A DNA stretch of 64,000 nt, taken from contig NZ_FMCI01000392.1 in NCBI RefSeq assembly GCF_900091845.1, forward strand, positions 30,497 through 94,496, written 5' to 3'. Both the position numbers and the translations under genes were made by a program. This document shows, one piece after another, positions 54,425 through 62,818 of this stretch (its first letter is position 1; each line of letters starts with the position of its first letter). The DNA comes from Streptomyces sp. SolWspMP-5a-2 (lineage in GTDB: Bacteria > Actinomycetota > Actinomycetes > Streptomycetales > Streptomycetaceae). The notes under the pieces are model-generated. The model had not been told where the DNA came from and ran no database searches. It saw only the letters and a program-made list of their open reading frames with translations.

Positions 54425-54738
54425 ATGGACGCCATGCTCGACGGCTCCGGACCCGGACCGGGACCCGGAGCCGGAGCCGTCACCGTCGCCGGGGACGCCG
54501 ACGTGACCCGGCTGACGGACGCGCCGCGCGACGAGTTCCCCCGCCCGACAGTCGAGAAGGAGATCGTCCACACCCCGTCCGCGGCGGGTTCCCTCGTCGC
54601 GGACGCCGGGCGCGCGCCGCTCTCCTGGTGTCCGGCGCGCACCGGCCGCGCTCGGCGCCCGGAGTGGCCCTGGGCCCCGTCCCGCACGCCCCGCCGCACC
54701 CCACCCGCTGCCCTGTCGCCGTCGTCCGCCACGGCTGA
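54425..54738 (+). pseudogene. Universal stress protein remnant
   Basis: Starts at ATG 54425. DEFPRPTVEKEIVHTPSAAG, SLVADAGRA is in one frame. After a shift at ~54615 it reads ALLVSGAHRPRSAPG, HTRCPVAV-like VAVVRHG to the stop at 54738. This aligns with the last ~65 residues of the USP at 38317 (KEFPELDITVETVKAASAAG..., LLVVGARRP...). The first USP domain and most of the second are gone. Confidence 0.7.
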
Positions 54739-54768
54739 CGGCGCTCATAGAGGAAGGGAACCGGAACC

Positions 54769-55473
54769 ATGGCACCGCACCACCGGCTCGTCGCCGAGCT
54801 GATGACGACCGAGGTCGTCACCGTGCGCGGCGACACCTCCTTCAAGGAGATCGCCGCCCTGCTGGCCGAGCACCGCGTGACGGCCGTCCCCGTGGTCGAC
54901 GACGAGAACCGTCCGACGGGCATCGTGTCCGAGGCCGACCTGCTGCGCAGGCAGGCGAGCCTCCCCGGTCCCGGCGTACCGCCGACCGCGCGTCCGGCTC
55001 CAGGACCCGTGACGGACGAGGCGGTCGTCGCGGGCACCCTGATGACGAGTCCGGCCGTCACCGCGCAGCCGCAGTGGAGCATCGTCGAGGCCGCCCGGGT
55101 CATGGAACGTCACGGGGTCAAACGCCTGCCCGTGGTGGACGGCGGCGGCCGTCTCGTCGGCATCGTCAGCCGGGCCGACCTCCTGCGGGTCTTCCTGCGC
55201 CCTGACCACACCGTCCGCGAGGAGATCACGGGTGAACTCCTCGCCGGGACGCTGGACATCCCGACATCGGACGTGACGGTGCACGTCGTCGACGGCGCGG
55301 TCACCCTCACCGGTACGGTCCCCCGTCGCAGCCTCGTTTCCGTCCTGGAGCGTCTGTGCCGCGGCGTCGACGGCGTCGTGGACGTCACCTGCGCCCTGGA
55401 CTTCCGCGTCGACGATCTCGCCCGCCCGGCACCCGCCGTCGCCGCCGGACACCGCCCGGAGACGCCGCACTGA
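54769..55473 (+). CDS. CBS-pair/BON-domain protein 2
   Basis: 234 residues from ATG 54769 behind GGAAGG. First CBS (VAELMTTEVVTVRGDTSFKE to GIVSEADLLRRQ), second CBS (TLMTSPAVTAQPQWSIVEAA to GIVSRADLLRVFLR), then BON (VTVHVVDGAVTLTGTVPRRS). Paralogous to the proteins at 39404 and 57904. Related to the DosR-regulon CBS protein Rv2626c in the CBS part only. It follows the dead USP gene and may use its promoter. Confidence 0.92.
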   Translation: MAPHHRLVAELMTTEVVTVRGDTSFKEIAALLAEHRVTAVPVVDDENRPTGIVSEADLLRRQASLPGPGVPPTARPAPGPVTDEAVVAGTLMTSPAVTAQPQWSIVEAARVMERHGVKRLPVVDGGGRLVGIVSRADLLRVFLRPDHTVREEITGELLAGTLDIPTSDVTVHVVDGAVTLTGTVPRRSLVSVLERLCRGVDGVVDVTCALDFRVDDLARPAPAVAAGHRPETPH

Positions 55474-55525
55474 CCAGCGTTCCCTGGACCTCCGGCTCAG
55501 ATGGCGCTCCAGCAGGACGGAATCC

Positions 55526-55539
55526 AGCCGAAGGGTCCC
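55526..55539. promoter_or_regulatory. Weak dormancy-type palindrome before PPK2
   Basis: AGCCGAAGGGTCCC (complement GGGACCCTTCGGCT), 172 bases before the PPK2 start. One degenerate end. Confidence 0.35.
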
Positions 55540-55711
55540 TCGCGGCCCGGGGCGGGCGCCGAGCGCGGGTCGCGGGCGGCGGCGCGGGACCGTAGGTTGG
55601 CCTCCTGGTGCCCGCCCGTGGGCACGGGCTGAGACCGCGGACGCCGTCCACGCGAGGAGCCGTCGCGAGGCTCCCGGGCCGTCCGAAGACGCGTCGGCGA
55701 GTGGAGGCGGC

Positions 55712-56515
55712 ATGGCCGGGAAGAAGTCGGCGGCGCTGCCGCGCAAGGTGTACGAGACGGAACTGCTGCGCCTGCAGACCGAGTTGGTGAAGCTCCAGGA
55801 GTGGGTGCGGGCGACCGGCGCCCGTCTCGTGGTGGTCTTCGAGGGGCGGGACGCCGCCGGGAAGGGCGGCACCATCAAGCGGGTGAGCGAGCATCTCAAC
55901 CCGCGGGTGGCGCGCGTCGCCGCGCTGCCCAGGCCGACGGAGCGCGAGCGCGGCCAGTGGTACTTCCAGCGCTACGTGGAGCACCTGCCGACGGCCGGGG
56001 AGATCGTGCTGTTCGACCGGTCCTGGTACAACCGGGCGGGCGTCGAGCACGTCATGGGGTTCTGCACGCAGGAGGAGTACCGGCTTTTCCTGCGCCAGTG
56101 CCCGCTCTACGAGCGGATGCTGGTCGAGGACGGCATCCTGCTGCGCAAGTACTGGTTCTCGGTGAGCGACACCGAGCAGCAGGACCGCTTCCGGCGGCGG
56201 CTTGACGACCCCCTGCGCCGCTGGAAGCTGTCGCCGATGGACCTGGAGTCGATCACGCGGTGGGAGGCGTACTCCCGGGCCAAGGACGACATGATGGTCC
56301 ACACCGACATCCAGGAGGCGCCCTGGTACGTCGTGGAGAGCGACGACAAGCGGCGCTCCCGGCTCAACATGATCGCCCACCTGCTGGACTCCGTCCCCTA
56401 CGACGAGGCGGAACCGCAGGTGCTCCTGCTCCCCGAGCGGCCGCCGTCGACCGGCTACGAGCGCCCGCCGCGCGACCTCCAGACCTACGTCCCCGATCAC
56501 ACTGCGGGTCTCTGA
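55712..56515 (+). CDS. ppk2: Polyphosphate kinase 2
   Basis: 267 residues. Walker A GRDAAGKGGTIKR near residues 46-58, RPTERERGQWYFQRY, Walker B region IVLFDRSWYNRAGVEHVMGF, the lid with RRLDDPLRRWKLSPMD, and WYVVESDDKRRSRLNMIAHL. One catalytic domain (class I size). Transfers phosphate between polyphosphate and nucleotides, most likely GDP/ADP to GTP/ATP. In this island it provides energy from stored polyphosphate, complementing the PPi-type PFK. Confidence 0.94.
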   Translation: MAGKKSAALPRKVYETELLRLQTELVKLQEWVRATGARLVVVFEGRDAAGKGGTIKRVSEHLNPRVARVAALPRPTERERGQWYFQRYVEHLPTAGEIVLFDRSWYNRAGVEHVMGFCTQEEYRLFLRQCPLYERMLVEDGILLRKYWFSVSDTEQQDRFRRRLDDPLRRWKLSPMDLESITRWEAYSRAKDDMMVHTDIQEAPWYVVESDDKRRSRLNMIAHLLDSVPYDEAEPQVLLLPERPPSTGYERPPRDLQTYVPDHTAGL

Positions 56516-56532
56516 GCGGCCGTTCGCCCCGT

Positions 56533-57408
56533 TCAGGCGCGCTCGGGCACGACGGCGACCGGGCAGGCCGAGCGGTGCAGCACGGTGTGCGCGATCCGTC
56601 CCGACCACGGACCGGTGTGTCCCGGCGGACGACGGGCACCGACCACCAGCAGGCCCGCCTCGCGGGAGGCGTCCAGGAGTACCTCCCGCGGGCGCCCTTC
56701 CACCGCGTGCGGGCGCAGCCGCACGTCCGCGGGGGCGTCCCTGACGGTGGCCGCAAGCGCCTCGGCGGCCTCCCGCTCGGCCGGGTGATCCGGTCCTGCG
56801 GTGGAGAAGGCGGGGCCGGGGGCAGGGCGCAGCGGCGGACGCCAGGCCCGCACCGCGTCCAGGGGCGCGCCGCGGAGCCGGGCCTCCTGGAGGGCGAAGC
56901 GCAGCGCGGCCGAGTCGGGTCCGCGCGCGCCGAGACCCAGGACCACGGGGCCGACTCCTTCGGCGGGGCGCACCCGGTTGTCGTGGCTGCCGCGCACCAC
57001 GACAACCGGGCACGCCGACCGCGCCGCGACCTCCGAGGCGACGGACCCGAGGAGCGTCTCGACGACACCGCTGCGGCCGCGGGTGCCCAGCACCAGCGCG
57101 GCGGCGCCCGCGCTCTCCCGCAGCAACCCGTACGCGGGGTCCTCGGGCAGCACGTCGGTGACGATCTCGACGCCGGTCCGGCGTCTCCGGGCCCGCCGCG
57201 CGGCGGCGCGCACGATGTTCTCGGCCAGTGCCTGGTCGGGTGGCGTGCGCGGATCCCCGGTCGGTGAGACTCCTTCGTAGTGCTCCCAGCGGGAGGCGTA
57301 CACCACGCGCAACGGCACGCCGCGGAGCGCGGCCTCGTCCACCGCCCGGTCGACGGCTCTCAGGCCGGCCTGCGACCCGTCCACACCGACGACGAGGGGT
57401 GGATTCAC
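56533..57408 (-). CDS. Tandem universal stress protein
   Basis: 291 residues from GTG 57408; GTG 57417 is also possible. Domain 1: LVVGVDGSQAGLRAVDRAVD and GTRGRSG...GSVASEV. Domain 2: VVLGLGARGPDSAALRFAL and VVGARRPPGHTGPW...HRSACPVAVVPER. Same size as the USP at 38317. A palindrome of the island type lies at 57569. Convergent with ppk2. Confidence 0.9.
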   Translation of the reverse strand: MNPPLVVGVDGSQAGLRAVDRAVDEAALRGVPLRVVYASRWEHYEGVSPTGDPRTPPDQALAENIVRAAARRARRRRTGVEIVTDVLPEDPAYGLLRESAGAAALVLGTRGRSGVVETLLGSVASEVAARSACPVVVVRGSHDNRVRPAEGVGPVVLGLGARGPDSAALRFALQEARLRGAPLDAVRAWRPPLRPAPGPAFSTAGPDHPAEREAAEALAATVRDAPADVRLRPHAVEGRPREVLLDASREAGLLVVGARRPPGHTGPWSGRIAHTVLHRSACPVAVVPERA

Positions 57409-57568
57409 CGCGCCCACCGGCCGACCGGACGCGCCGGTGACGGGCAGGGGCCGGTCCCCCGGTACCCGCCCGTGGCTGCCATGTTCGCGATCATCGCCGC
57501 TCCCGACGCTCGTGGTGCCCAGGGTGCCCAGGGTGCTCGTGTTCTCTCGGATGTCCCGCCCGTTCCGT

Positions 57569-57582
57569 GGGCCGTCGGGCCC
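57569..57582. promoter_or_regulatory. Dormancy-type palindrome before the minus-strand USP gene
   Basis: GGGCCGTCGGGCCC, about 160 bases before the USP start. Confidence 0.5.
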
Positions 57583-57739
57583 GTGTACCAACGCTCGTCG
57601 CCCGGGAGCGTGGTGGGGAGTGCCGCGCGGGGGCCTCCGGCGGGGCCGTCAGGCCCAGGGACGGCGGGCCGGTGGGCCCACAGGTCGCGTCGGCGTTCGC
57701 CCCGCGCGGCCTCGGGGCCGGTCGGGGCGGGCGCCCGCT

Positions 57740-57774
57740 GGGCCGAAGGGCCCTCCGCCCGGCCCGTACGGCCC
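57740..57774. promoter_or_regulatory. Tandem dormancy-type palindromes before CBS protein 3
   Basis: GGGCCGAAGGGCCC (57740-57753) and GGCCCGTACGGCCC (57761-57774); centres 21 bp apart, 130-165 bases before the start at 57904. Confidence 0.6.
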
Positions 57775-57903
57775 GTGGCGGGGGCGGTCCCGCACGCCCA
57801 CCCTGAAGGAGGACCAGGAAACGGGAACGACGAAGCCCGGTCCGCCCCGGACGGTCGGCGCGGCCCGACCTGCCCGACCGTCCGCAGCACCGAGGAGGAC
57901 ACC

Positions 57904-58632
57904 ATGGAGAGCGGCCCGCACCGAGTGAGTGACGTGATGACGCGCGCTGTCGTCGCCGTGGGGCCCAAGGCCCTCTTCAAGGACATCGTGGGGCGCATGA
58001 GGCGCTGGCGGGTCAGCGCCCTTCCGGTGCTGGCGGGCGACGGGCGGGTGATCGGTGTCGTCTCCGAGGCGGATCTCCTGCCCAAGGAGGAGTTCCGGGA
58101 CAGCGACCCGGACCGGATCACCCAGATGCGCCGTCTCGCCGACCTCACCAAGGCGGGCGCGGTGGACGCCGGGGAGCTGATGAGCACGCCTGCGGTCACC
58201 GTGCACCCGGACACCAAACTCGCCGAGGCCGCGCGCATCATGGCGCTGCGGCACGTCAAACGGCTGTTCGTCACCGACGCCGAGGGCGTGCTCGTGGGGG
58301 TGGTGAGCCGCGCCGACCTGCTCACGGTGTTCCTGCGCCCGGACGACGAACTGGCCGCCGAGATCCGGAGCGAGGTCGTCGACGCCCTCTTCACGGGACC
58401 GGCGGATCGCGTCGACGTCACGGTCGCCGAGGGGGTCGCCACGGTCACCGGGTGCGTCGCGGACGCCTCCCTGATACCGCTCGCGGAGCGTCTGGTGGGC
58501 GGTGTCGAAGGCGTGACACGCGTGGACTGCCGACTGACCGCAGCCGCCGTGGCCGTCACCGACCCGGCCGACGCCCTCCCGACGGGGCACACGCCCGGCG
58601 CGGGCCGGGGTCACCCGAGCCCGGCGGCGTGA
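57904..58632 (+). CDS. CBS-pair/BON-domain protein 3
   Basis: 242 residues from ATG 57904 behind GGAGG. First CBS (VSDVMTRAVVAVGPKALFKD to GVVSEADLLPKEEF), second CBS (ELMSTPAVTVHPDTKLAEAA to GVVSRADLLTVFLR), BON (VDVTVAEGVATVTGCVAD), Pro/Gly-rich tail. Most similar within the window to the protein at 39404. Probably binds adenine nucleotides and reports energy status. Confidence 0.92.
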   Translation: MESGPHRVSDVMTRAVVAVGPKALFKDIVGRMRRWRVSALPVLAGDGRVIGVVSEADLLPKEEFRDSDPDRITQMRRLADLTKAGAVDAGELMSTPAVTVHPDTKLAEAARIMALRHVKRLFVTDAEGVLVGVVSRADLLTVFLRPDDELAAEIRSEVVDALFTGPADRVDVTVAEGVATVTGCVADASLIPLAERLVGGVEGVTRVDCRLTAAAVAVTDPADALPTGHTPGAGRGHPSPAA

Positions 58633-58835
58633 AGCGCAGGGCCTGTCCTGTTCCGCGTCTGCCCGTGCCACCAGGAACCGCCCGGTCAGCACGGACAGCG
58701 GGACCGGGACGGCAGGGGCGCTCAGCCCTGTCGTCCGTCCAAGTCCGGTACGGGACCGATGGCGTTCGGCGCGCCCGTCGGCTGTGCGGAACCCTCCGGG
58801 AACGCCACCCGGTAGGCGTGACCGGCGTCTACCAC

Positions 58836-59705
58836 CTACATGTGCTCCGGTACGACGGCGACCGGGCAGGACGCGTGCAGCAGCAGGGCATGGGCCACGC
58901 TGTTCAGCCGGACGCCGGGATGCTCGCCCCGCCTGCGGTCGCCGACGACGATCAGGTCCACCTCGCGGGAGACCGCGAGCAGCACCTCCCGGGCGTGCCC
59001 CTCCGTCGTGCGGCGGTCCACGGCCAAGCCGTCGCGTATGTCGCGCAGGACGTCGGCGACCGACGCGTCTGCCTTCCCGCGCCCCGCTTCCTCCAACGCC
59101 TTGGCGGACAGCGTGCGTTCGGCGGCTGTCTCCAGGGGGTGCCTCCCCCGCGTCCGCACGATCCGCAGGGACGCGCCCCGCAGCGCCGCCTCCTCCAGGG
59201 CGAACCGCGCGGCGGCCGACTTCCCCGCCCGCCCGCCGACTCCCAGGCCGATCCGACCCGGTGCCGCAGGAGGTGGTCCGTCGCTGCCGCGCACGACGAT
59301 CACCGGACACCGCGCGTGCCCGGCGACACCCAGGCCGACCGAGCCCAGGAAGGCGCGGTCGACGCCGTGGCTGTCGCGGCACCCGAGCACCACCGCGGTG
59401 GCGGTGCGGCTCTCCCGGACGAGGACGGGCTGCGGTGCCTCGGCGAAGACGGCCGACGTCACCCGGACGTCCGGTCGGCGCTCCAGGGCGCGGCGTTCCG
59501 CGACGGCGGCGTTCCGCTCGACCCGCATCCGCTCGTAGGGCGCGTTCGGGTGTCCTGGGAGCAGGTCGCCCTCCAGCCGTTCCCAGAGGGACGCCTCGAC
59601 CAGTCGGAGCCGCGCCCCGCGCAGTGCCGCCTCGTCGGCCGCCCACTCCACCGCCCGCAGGCTCGCTTCGGAGCCGTCGATGCCGACGGCTATCGGCAGG
59701 ACCAT
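58836..59705 (-). CDS. Tandem universal stress protein
   Basis: 289 residues from ATG 59705 (GTGs at 59708 and 59714 are alternatives). Domain 1: IAVGIDGSEASLRAVEWAAD and GCRDSHG...GSVGLGV; the ATP loop is less canonical than in the other USPs (C-R-D for S/T-R-G). Domain 2: ARFALEEAALRGASLRIV and VVGDRRRGEHPGV...HASCPVAVVPE. Lies 104 bases after the USP at 59810 on the same strand, probably in one transcript. Confidence 0.92.
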   Translation of the reverse strand: MVLPIAVGIDGSEASLRAVEWAADEAALRGARLRLVEASLWERLEGDLLPGHPNAPYERMRVERNAAVAERRALERRPDVRVTSAVFAEAPQPVLVRESRTATAVVLGCRDSHGVDRAFLGSVGLGVAGHARCPVIVVRGSDGPPPAAPGRIGLGVGGRAGKSAAARFALEEAALRGASLRIVRTRGRHPLETAAERTLSAKALEEAGRGKADASVADVLRDIRDGLAVDRRTTEGHAREVLLAVSREVDLIVVGDRRRGEHPGVRLNSVAHALLLHASCPVAVVPEHM

Positions 59706-59809
59706 CACTCCCACCGCTCCGTACGGGAGGTGACGGGGTGCCCTGCGGCGCGCGGTTCCCCGGGCGCCCTGACGTCGTCGTCACTCATGCGTTCCTCGAT
59801 TCCTCGGGG

Positions 59810-60718
59810 TCAGTCGTGCGGGACGACGGCTACCGGGGCGGTCACGTGGTGCGGTGCGGCGTGCGTGACGTGGCCGAGGTGCGGGCCGAGGGGTGCGGCG
59901 CGGGTGCGCCTGCCGACGACGGTCAGCGCCGCCTCGCGGGAGGCGGCGACGAGGACCTGCGCGGCGCTGCCGCAGCGGCTCGCCTCGATGACGCGGACGT
60001 CGGGGAACCTCTGCCGCCAGGGGTGCAGCGTGCGGGCGAGCACGGCGGCCTGTCTGCGCAGGAGCATGGCGTGGACGTCGACGTCGCCGTGGAAGCGGTA
60101 GCCCGGGGGAAACGGTTCGCTCCAGCCGTGCACGACCCGCAGCGGCGCTCCCCTGAGCCGCGCCTCCTCGAACGCGAACCTCAGCACCGGATCGTGCGAC
60201 GGGTCCGCGGCGTCGATGCCGGCCACGACCGGCCGGGAGGGCGTCGCCGCGGACGGACGGCCGGAATCGTCCGGGGTGTGGTCGCCGGACGCGTGCGCGG
60301 CGGCCCGTACCGCCACCACGGGGCAGGTCGCGTGGGCGACGACGGCGAGGGCGACCGAGCCGAGGAGGTGGCCGCCGATCCCGCCGAGGCCGCGTGAGCC
60401 CAGGACCAGCAGTGCGACGGAACCGGACAGGTCGATCAGCGTGTCGTCCGCCGTCCCGGTGAGCCGGTCGGTGAGCACGACGAGCCCGGGATGACTGTCC
60501 CGCAGCGTGTCCGCGGTGTCGCGAGGGCTCCCGCCTTCCCATTCCCGGCGGGTCTCGGCGCCGAGCAGGGGCGCCCGCGCGGCGAGGGCGGGTTCCGGCT
60601 CACGGACGCGGACGATCTCCAGCGGCACGCCCCGCAGTACCGCCTCACGCGCCGCCCATCGCGCGGCGGCAGCGCTCTCCGGTGAACCGTCGAGGCCCAC
60701 CGCGATGGTTCGGGTCAC
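59810..60718 (-). CDS. Tandem universal stress protein
   Basis: 302 residues from GTG 60718 behind GGGAGGTGGGG. Domain 1: IAVGLDGSPESAAAARWAAR and GSRGLGG...GSVALAV. Domain 2: VVAGIDAADPSHDPVLRFAF, ending VVGRRTRAAPLGP...HHVTAPVAVVPHD. First gene of a two-USP operon; two perfect-spacing palindromes lie 66-100 bases upstream. Confidence 0.93.
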   Translation of the reverse strand: MTRTIAVGLDGSPESAAAARWAAREAVLRGVPLEIVRVREPEPALAARAPLLGAETRREWEGGSPRDTADTLRDSHPGLVVLTDRLTGTADDTLIDLSGSVALLVLGSRGLGGIGGHLLGSVALAVVAHATCPVVAVRAAAHASGDHTPDDSGRPSAATPSRPVVAGIDAADPSHDPVLRFAFEEARLRGAPLRVVHGWSEPFPPGYRFHGDVDVHAMLLRRQAAVLARTLHPWRQRFPDVRVIEASRCGSAAQVLVAASREAALTVVGRRTRAAPLGPHLGHVTHAAPHHVTAPVAVVPHD

Positions 60719-60783
60719 TGTCCCCACCTCCCGGAAGGGGGTCTCACGCCTCCAGACTGACCCGCGCGGTCCTGGGCACGTCA

Positions 60784-60818
60784 GGGACCGCACGTCCCCG
60801 GACGGGACCGAACGGCCC
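60784..60818. promoter_or_regulatory. Tandem dormancy-type palindromes before the two-USP operon
   Basis: GGGACCGCACGTCCC (60784-60798) and GGGACCGAACGGCCC (60804-60818) are spaced exactly 20 bp. The best example of the island motif, at a suitable distance from the start at 60718. Confidence 0.7.
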
Positions 60819-60991
60819 ACCTGACCGGGAGACGGCACCGCCGGAGCCACGCCACGATCCGCGGAGCGGCCGTCGCCGGGGGTGCGCGGTGCCCCCTCAG
60901 CAGTGCCCGCGCGGGTCGGGTTCGAGCCGTGGCAGGCCGGGGCCCACACCGCCCCCCTCAGCCGCTCCCTCGCCGAGTCTGTCGCGCGGGG

Positions 60992-61723
60992 TCAGGCGTC
61001 GTCACCGGCGAGCAGTTCGGCCAGATCGCGGACGACCAGGTCGGCGCCGTGGGCGCGCAGGTCGGCGGCCGAGGCGGAGTCCGCGGTGCGGTCGGCCCCG
61101 ACGACGAGGGCGAAGCCGCCGCGCTGCCCGGCCTCGACGCCGGGCAGCGCGTCCTCGACGACGGCGCACCGGTCGGCCGGGACGCCCAGTCTGCGGGCGG
61201 CCTCCAGGAACAGCGCCGGATCGGGTTTGCCCGGCAGCGCGAGCCGGGCCGCCTCCGCGCCGTCCACCACGGTGGCGAACAGGTCGCGGACCCGGCCCCG
61301 CTCCAGCAGTTCCGTCGCGTGCCGGGACGCCGACACCGCCGCGCACGGCACCCCGGCGGCTTCCAGCACCCGCAGCAGTCGCGACGTCCCGGGATAGACC
61401 TCGACACCGTGCTCGCGCAGGGCGCGCGCGAACAGCCGCTCCTTGCGGTCGGCGACCGCGCGCACCGCCTCGGGCGAGGTGTCGAGACCCCGCGCCGCGA
61501 GGAAGGCGGCGGCCCCGTCCCGACGGGACCGGCCGTCGACGTGGCGCCGGTAGTCGTCCGCCTCGTCGAACATCCGGTCCTGCCCGGCCTCCCGCAGACA
61601 GGCGTCGAACGCCCGCTTCCACGCGGCCGCGTGCACCCGCGCCGAGTCGGTGATCACGCCGTCCGTGTCGAACACCACGGCCCGGACGTGCCGCAGCGGT
61701 CGCACCAGCGTGGAGAGCGCCAC
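60992..61723 (-). CDS. pgmB: HAD-family beta-phosphoglucomutase
   Basis: 243 residues from GTG 61723; nearby GTGs at 61729 and 61705 are alternatives. Nucleophile motif AVVFDTDGVITDSARVHAAAW, cap domain (DYRRHVDGRSRRDGAAAFLA), HAD motif II (AAVSASRHATELL), GKPDPALFLEAARRLGV (motif III) and VVEDALPGVEAG (motif IV). DGRSRRDG in the cap is typical of the beta-PGM/GH65-linked group. Converts beta-glucose 1-P from the GH65 enzyme to glucose 6-P. Divergent from the response regulator. Confidence 0.9.
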   Translation of the reverse strand: MALSTLVRPLRHVRAVVFDTDGVITDSARVHAAAWKRAFDACLREAGQDRMFDEADDYRRHVDGRSRRDGAAAFLAARGLDTSPEAVRAVADRKERLFARALREHGVEVYPGTSRLLRVLEAAGVPCAAVSASRHATELLERGRVRDLFATVVDGAEAARLALPGKPDPALFLEAARRLGVPADRCAVVEDALPGVEAGQRGGFALVVGADRTADSASAADLRAHGADLVVRDLAELLAGDDA

Positions 61724-61883
61724 ACCCACCAGGATGCGACCCGGGCGGACCCGACGGCGAGCCGGAGGCCGGGTCCGCGGGGTCGGGGGACGGCACCCTC
61801 CGACCGGCCCAGGGATCCCCCGCTCACCGCGAGCCCCGCAGCCGGGACGCGTCCCCGGCGAGGGCCGTCCAGGTCCCCCGGTG

Positions 61884-61927
61884 GGACCGTGCGGGCCCCT
61901 GTCCGGCCCGGATGAGCCGTTCGGCCC
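61884..61927. promoter_or_regulatory. Dormancy-type palindromes between pgmB and the response regulator
   Basis: GGACCGTGCGGGCC (61884-61897) and GAGCCGTTCGGCCC (61914-61927), centres 30 bp apart. The second ends 57 bases before the regulator start; a TAAAGGAT sequence at ~61950 could be its -10. Suggests autoregulation. Confidence 0.55.
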
Positions 61928-61984
61928 TATGCGGGGCGCGACGGGTGGTAAAGGATCCGACAGGGACCCGGACGAAGGGGTGTC

Positions 61985-62668
61985 ATGGACGACATGCGGC
62001 AGTTCTCGGAGGGCGACCCGGTGCGGGTCTTCCTGCTCGACGATCACGAGGTGGTCAGGCGGGGGCTGCACGACCTGCTGGACGCGGAGCCGGACATCGA
62101 GGTCGTCGGCGAGGCCGGGACCATCGCGCAGGCGCTGGCCCGGGGCCCCGCGCTCCGCCCGGACGTGGCCGTCCTCGACGTCCGCCTCCCGGACGGCAAC
62201 GGCATCACCGTCTGCCGCGACCTGCGGGACCGGATGCCGGGCATGGCCTGTCTGATGCTGACGTCGTTCGACGACGACGACGCGCTCCTCGACGCCATCA
62301 TGGCGGGCGCGGCCGGGTACGTCCTGAAGCAGATCAAGGGCTCCGACCTGGTGTCGGCGGTACGGACGGTGGCCTCGGGCGAGTCGATGCTCGACCCCGC
62401 CACCACAGCCCGGCTGATGAGCAGGATCCGCGGTCCGCAGGCCCCGCCCGACCCGCAGAGCGAGACCCTCGCCAAGCTGACGCCGCGCGAGCGGGAGATC
62501 CTCGGACTGATCGGGGAGGGGCTGACGAACAGCCAGATCGGCGGGCGCCTCTACCTGTCGGAGAAGACGGTCAAGAACCACATCTCCCGCCTGCTGGCCA
62601 AGCTCGGCGTCGAGCGCCGCATCCAGGCCGCCGTCATGGCCACCCAGCACCAGCCACCGGCCTCCTGA
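61985..62668 (+). CDS. LuxR/NarL-type response regulator, DevR (DosR/OsdR)-like
   Basis: 227 residues. Receiver domain with FLLDDHEVVRRGLHDLL, phosphorylated Asp65 in VAVLDVRLPDGNG, LTSF and Lys in YVLKQIKGSDL. LuxR HTH with LTPREREILGLIGEGLTNSQ and EKTVKNHISRLLAKL. Overall closest in pattern to DevR/DosR. Its cognate kinase is probably the GAF kinase at 29253, because no kinase is adjacent. Predicted to bind the GGGCCGTTCGGCCC-like palindromes throughout the island. Confidence 0.93.
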   Translation: MDDMRQFSEGDPVRVFLLDDHEVVRRGLHDLLDAEPDIEVVGEAGTIAQALARGPALRPDVAVLDVRLPDGNGITVCRDLRDRMPGMACLMLTSFDDDDALLDAIMAGAAGYVLKQIKGSDLVSAVRTVASGESMLDPATTARLMSRIRGPQAPPDPQSETLAKLTPREREILGLIGEGLTNSQIGGRLYLSEKTVKNHISRLLAKLGVERRIQAAVMATQHQPPAS

Positions 62669-62672
62669 ACGC

Positions 62673-62744
62673 GGGATGCCCGTGGACGCCGGACGTGGGA
62701 TGCCCCGTGGCGCCGGACGCGGGATGCCCGTGGACGCCGGGCGC
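62673..62744. repeat. 24-bp tandem repeat, three copies
   Basis: Three contiguous 24-base units starting GGGATGCCCGTGGACGCCGG, in the gap 5 bases after the response-regulator stop. Direct, no spacers. Confidence 0.9.
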
Positions 62745-62783
62745 GATCAGGGGCCACGACGGTCCGGACCCGGTCGGACGGCT

Positions 62784-62818
62784 GGGCCGTACGCCCTCTG
62801 ACGGGGGCCGGACGGCCC
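62784..62818. promoter_or_regulatory. Tandem dormancy-type palindromes before the second XRE-flavin gene
   Basis: GGGCCGTACGCCCT (62784-62797) and GGGCCGGACGGCCC (62805-62818); centres 21 bp apart, 126-160 bases before the start. Confidence 0.6.

Larger units (their letters stand above)
57409..57903. other. Divergent control region of USP and CBS genes
   Basis: 495 bases without a convincing gene. Holds a GGTGCCCAG-type 9-bp repeat (57514-57531), three island palindromes (57569-57582, 57740-57753, 57761-57774) and a GGAGG ribosome binding site before 57904. Confidence 0.65.

Noticed and set aside
57409..57591. N-terminal extension of the USP gene to 57591
   Set aside because: The extension is repeat-derived (Thr/Leu/Gly/Ser-rich) and runs over operator-like sequence; the USP fold starts just after 57408.
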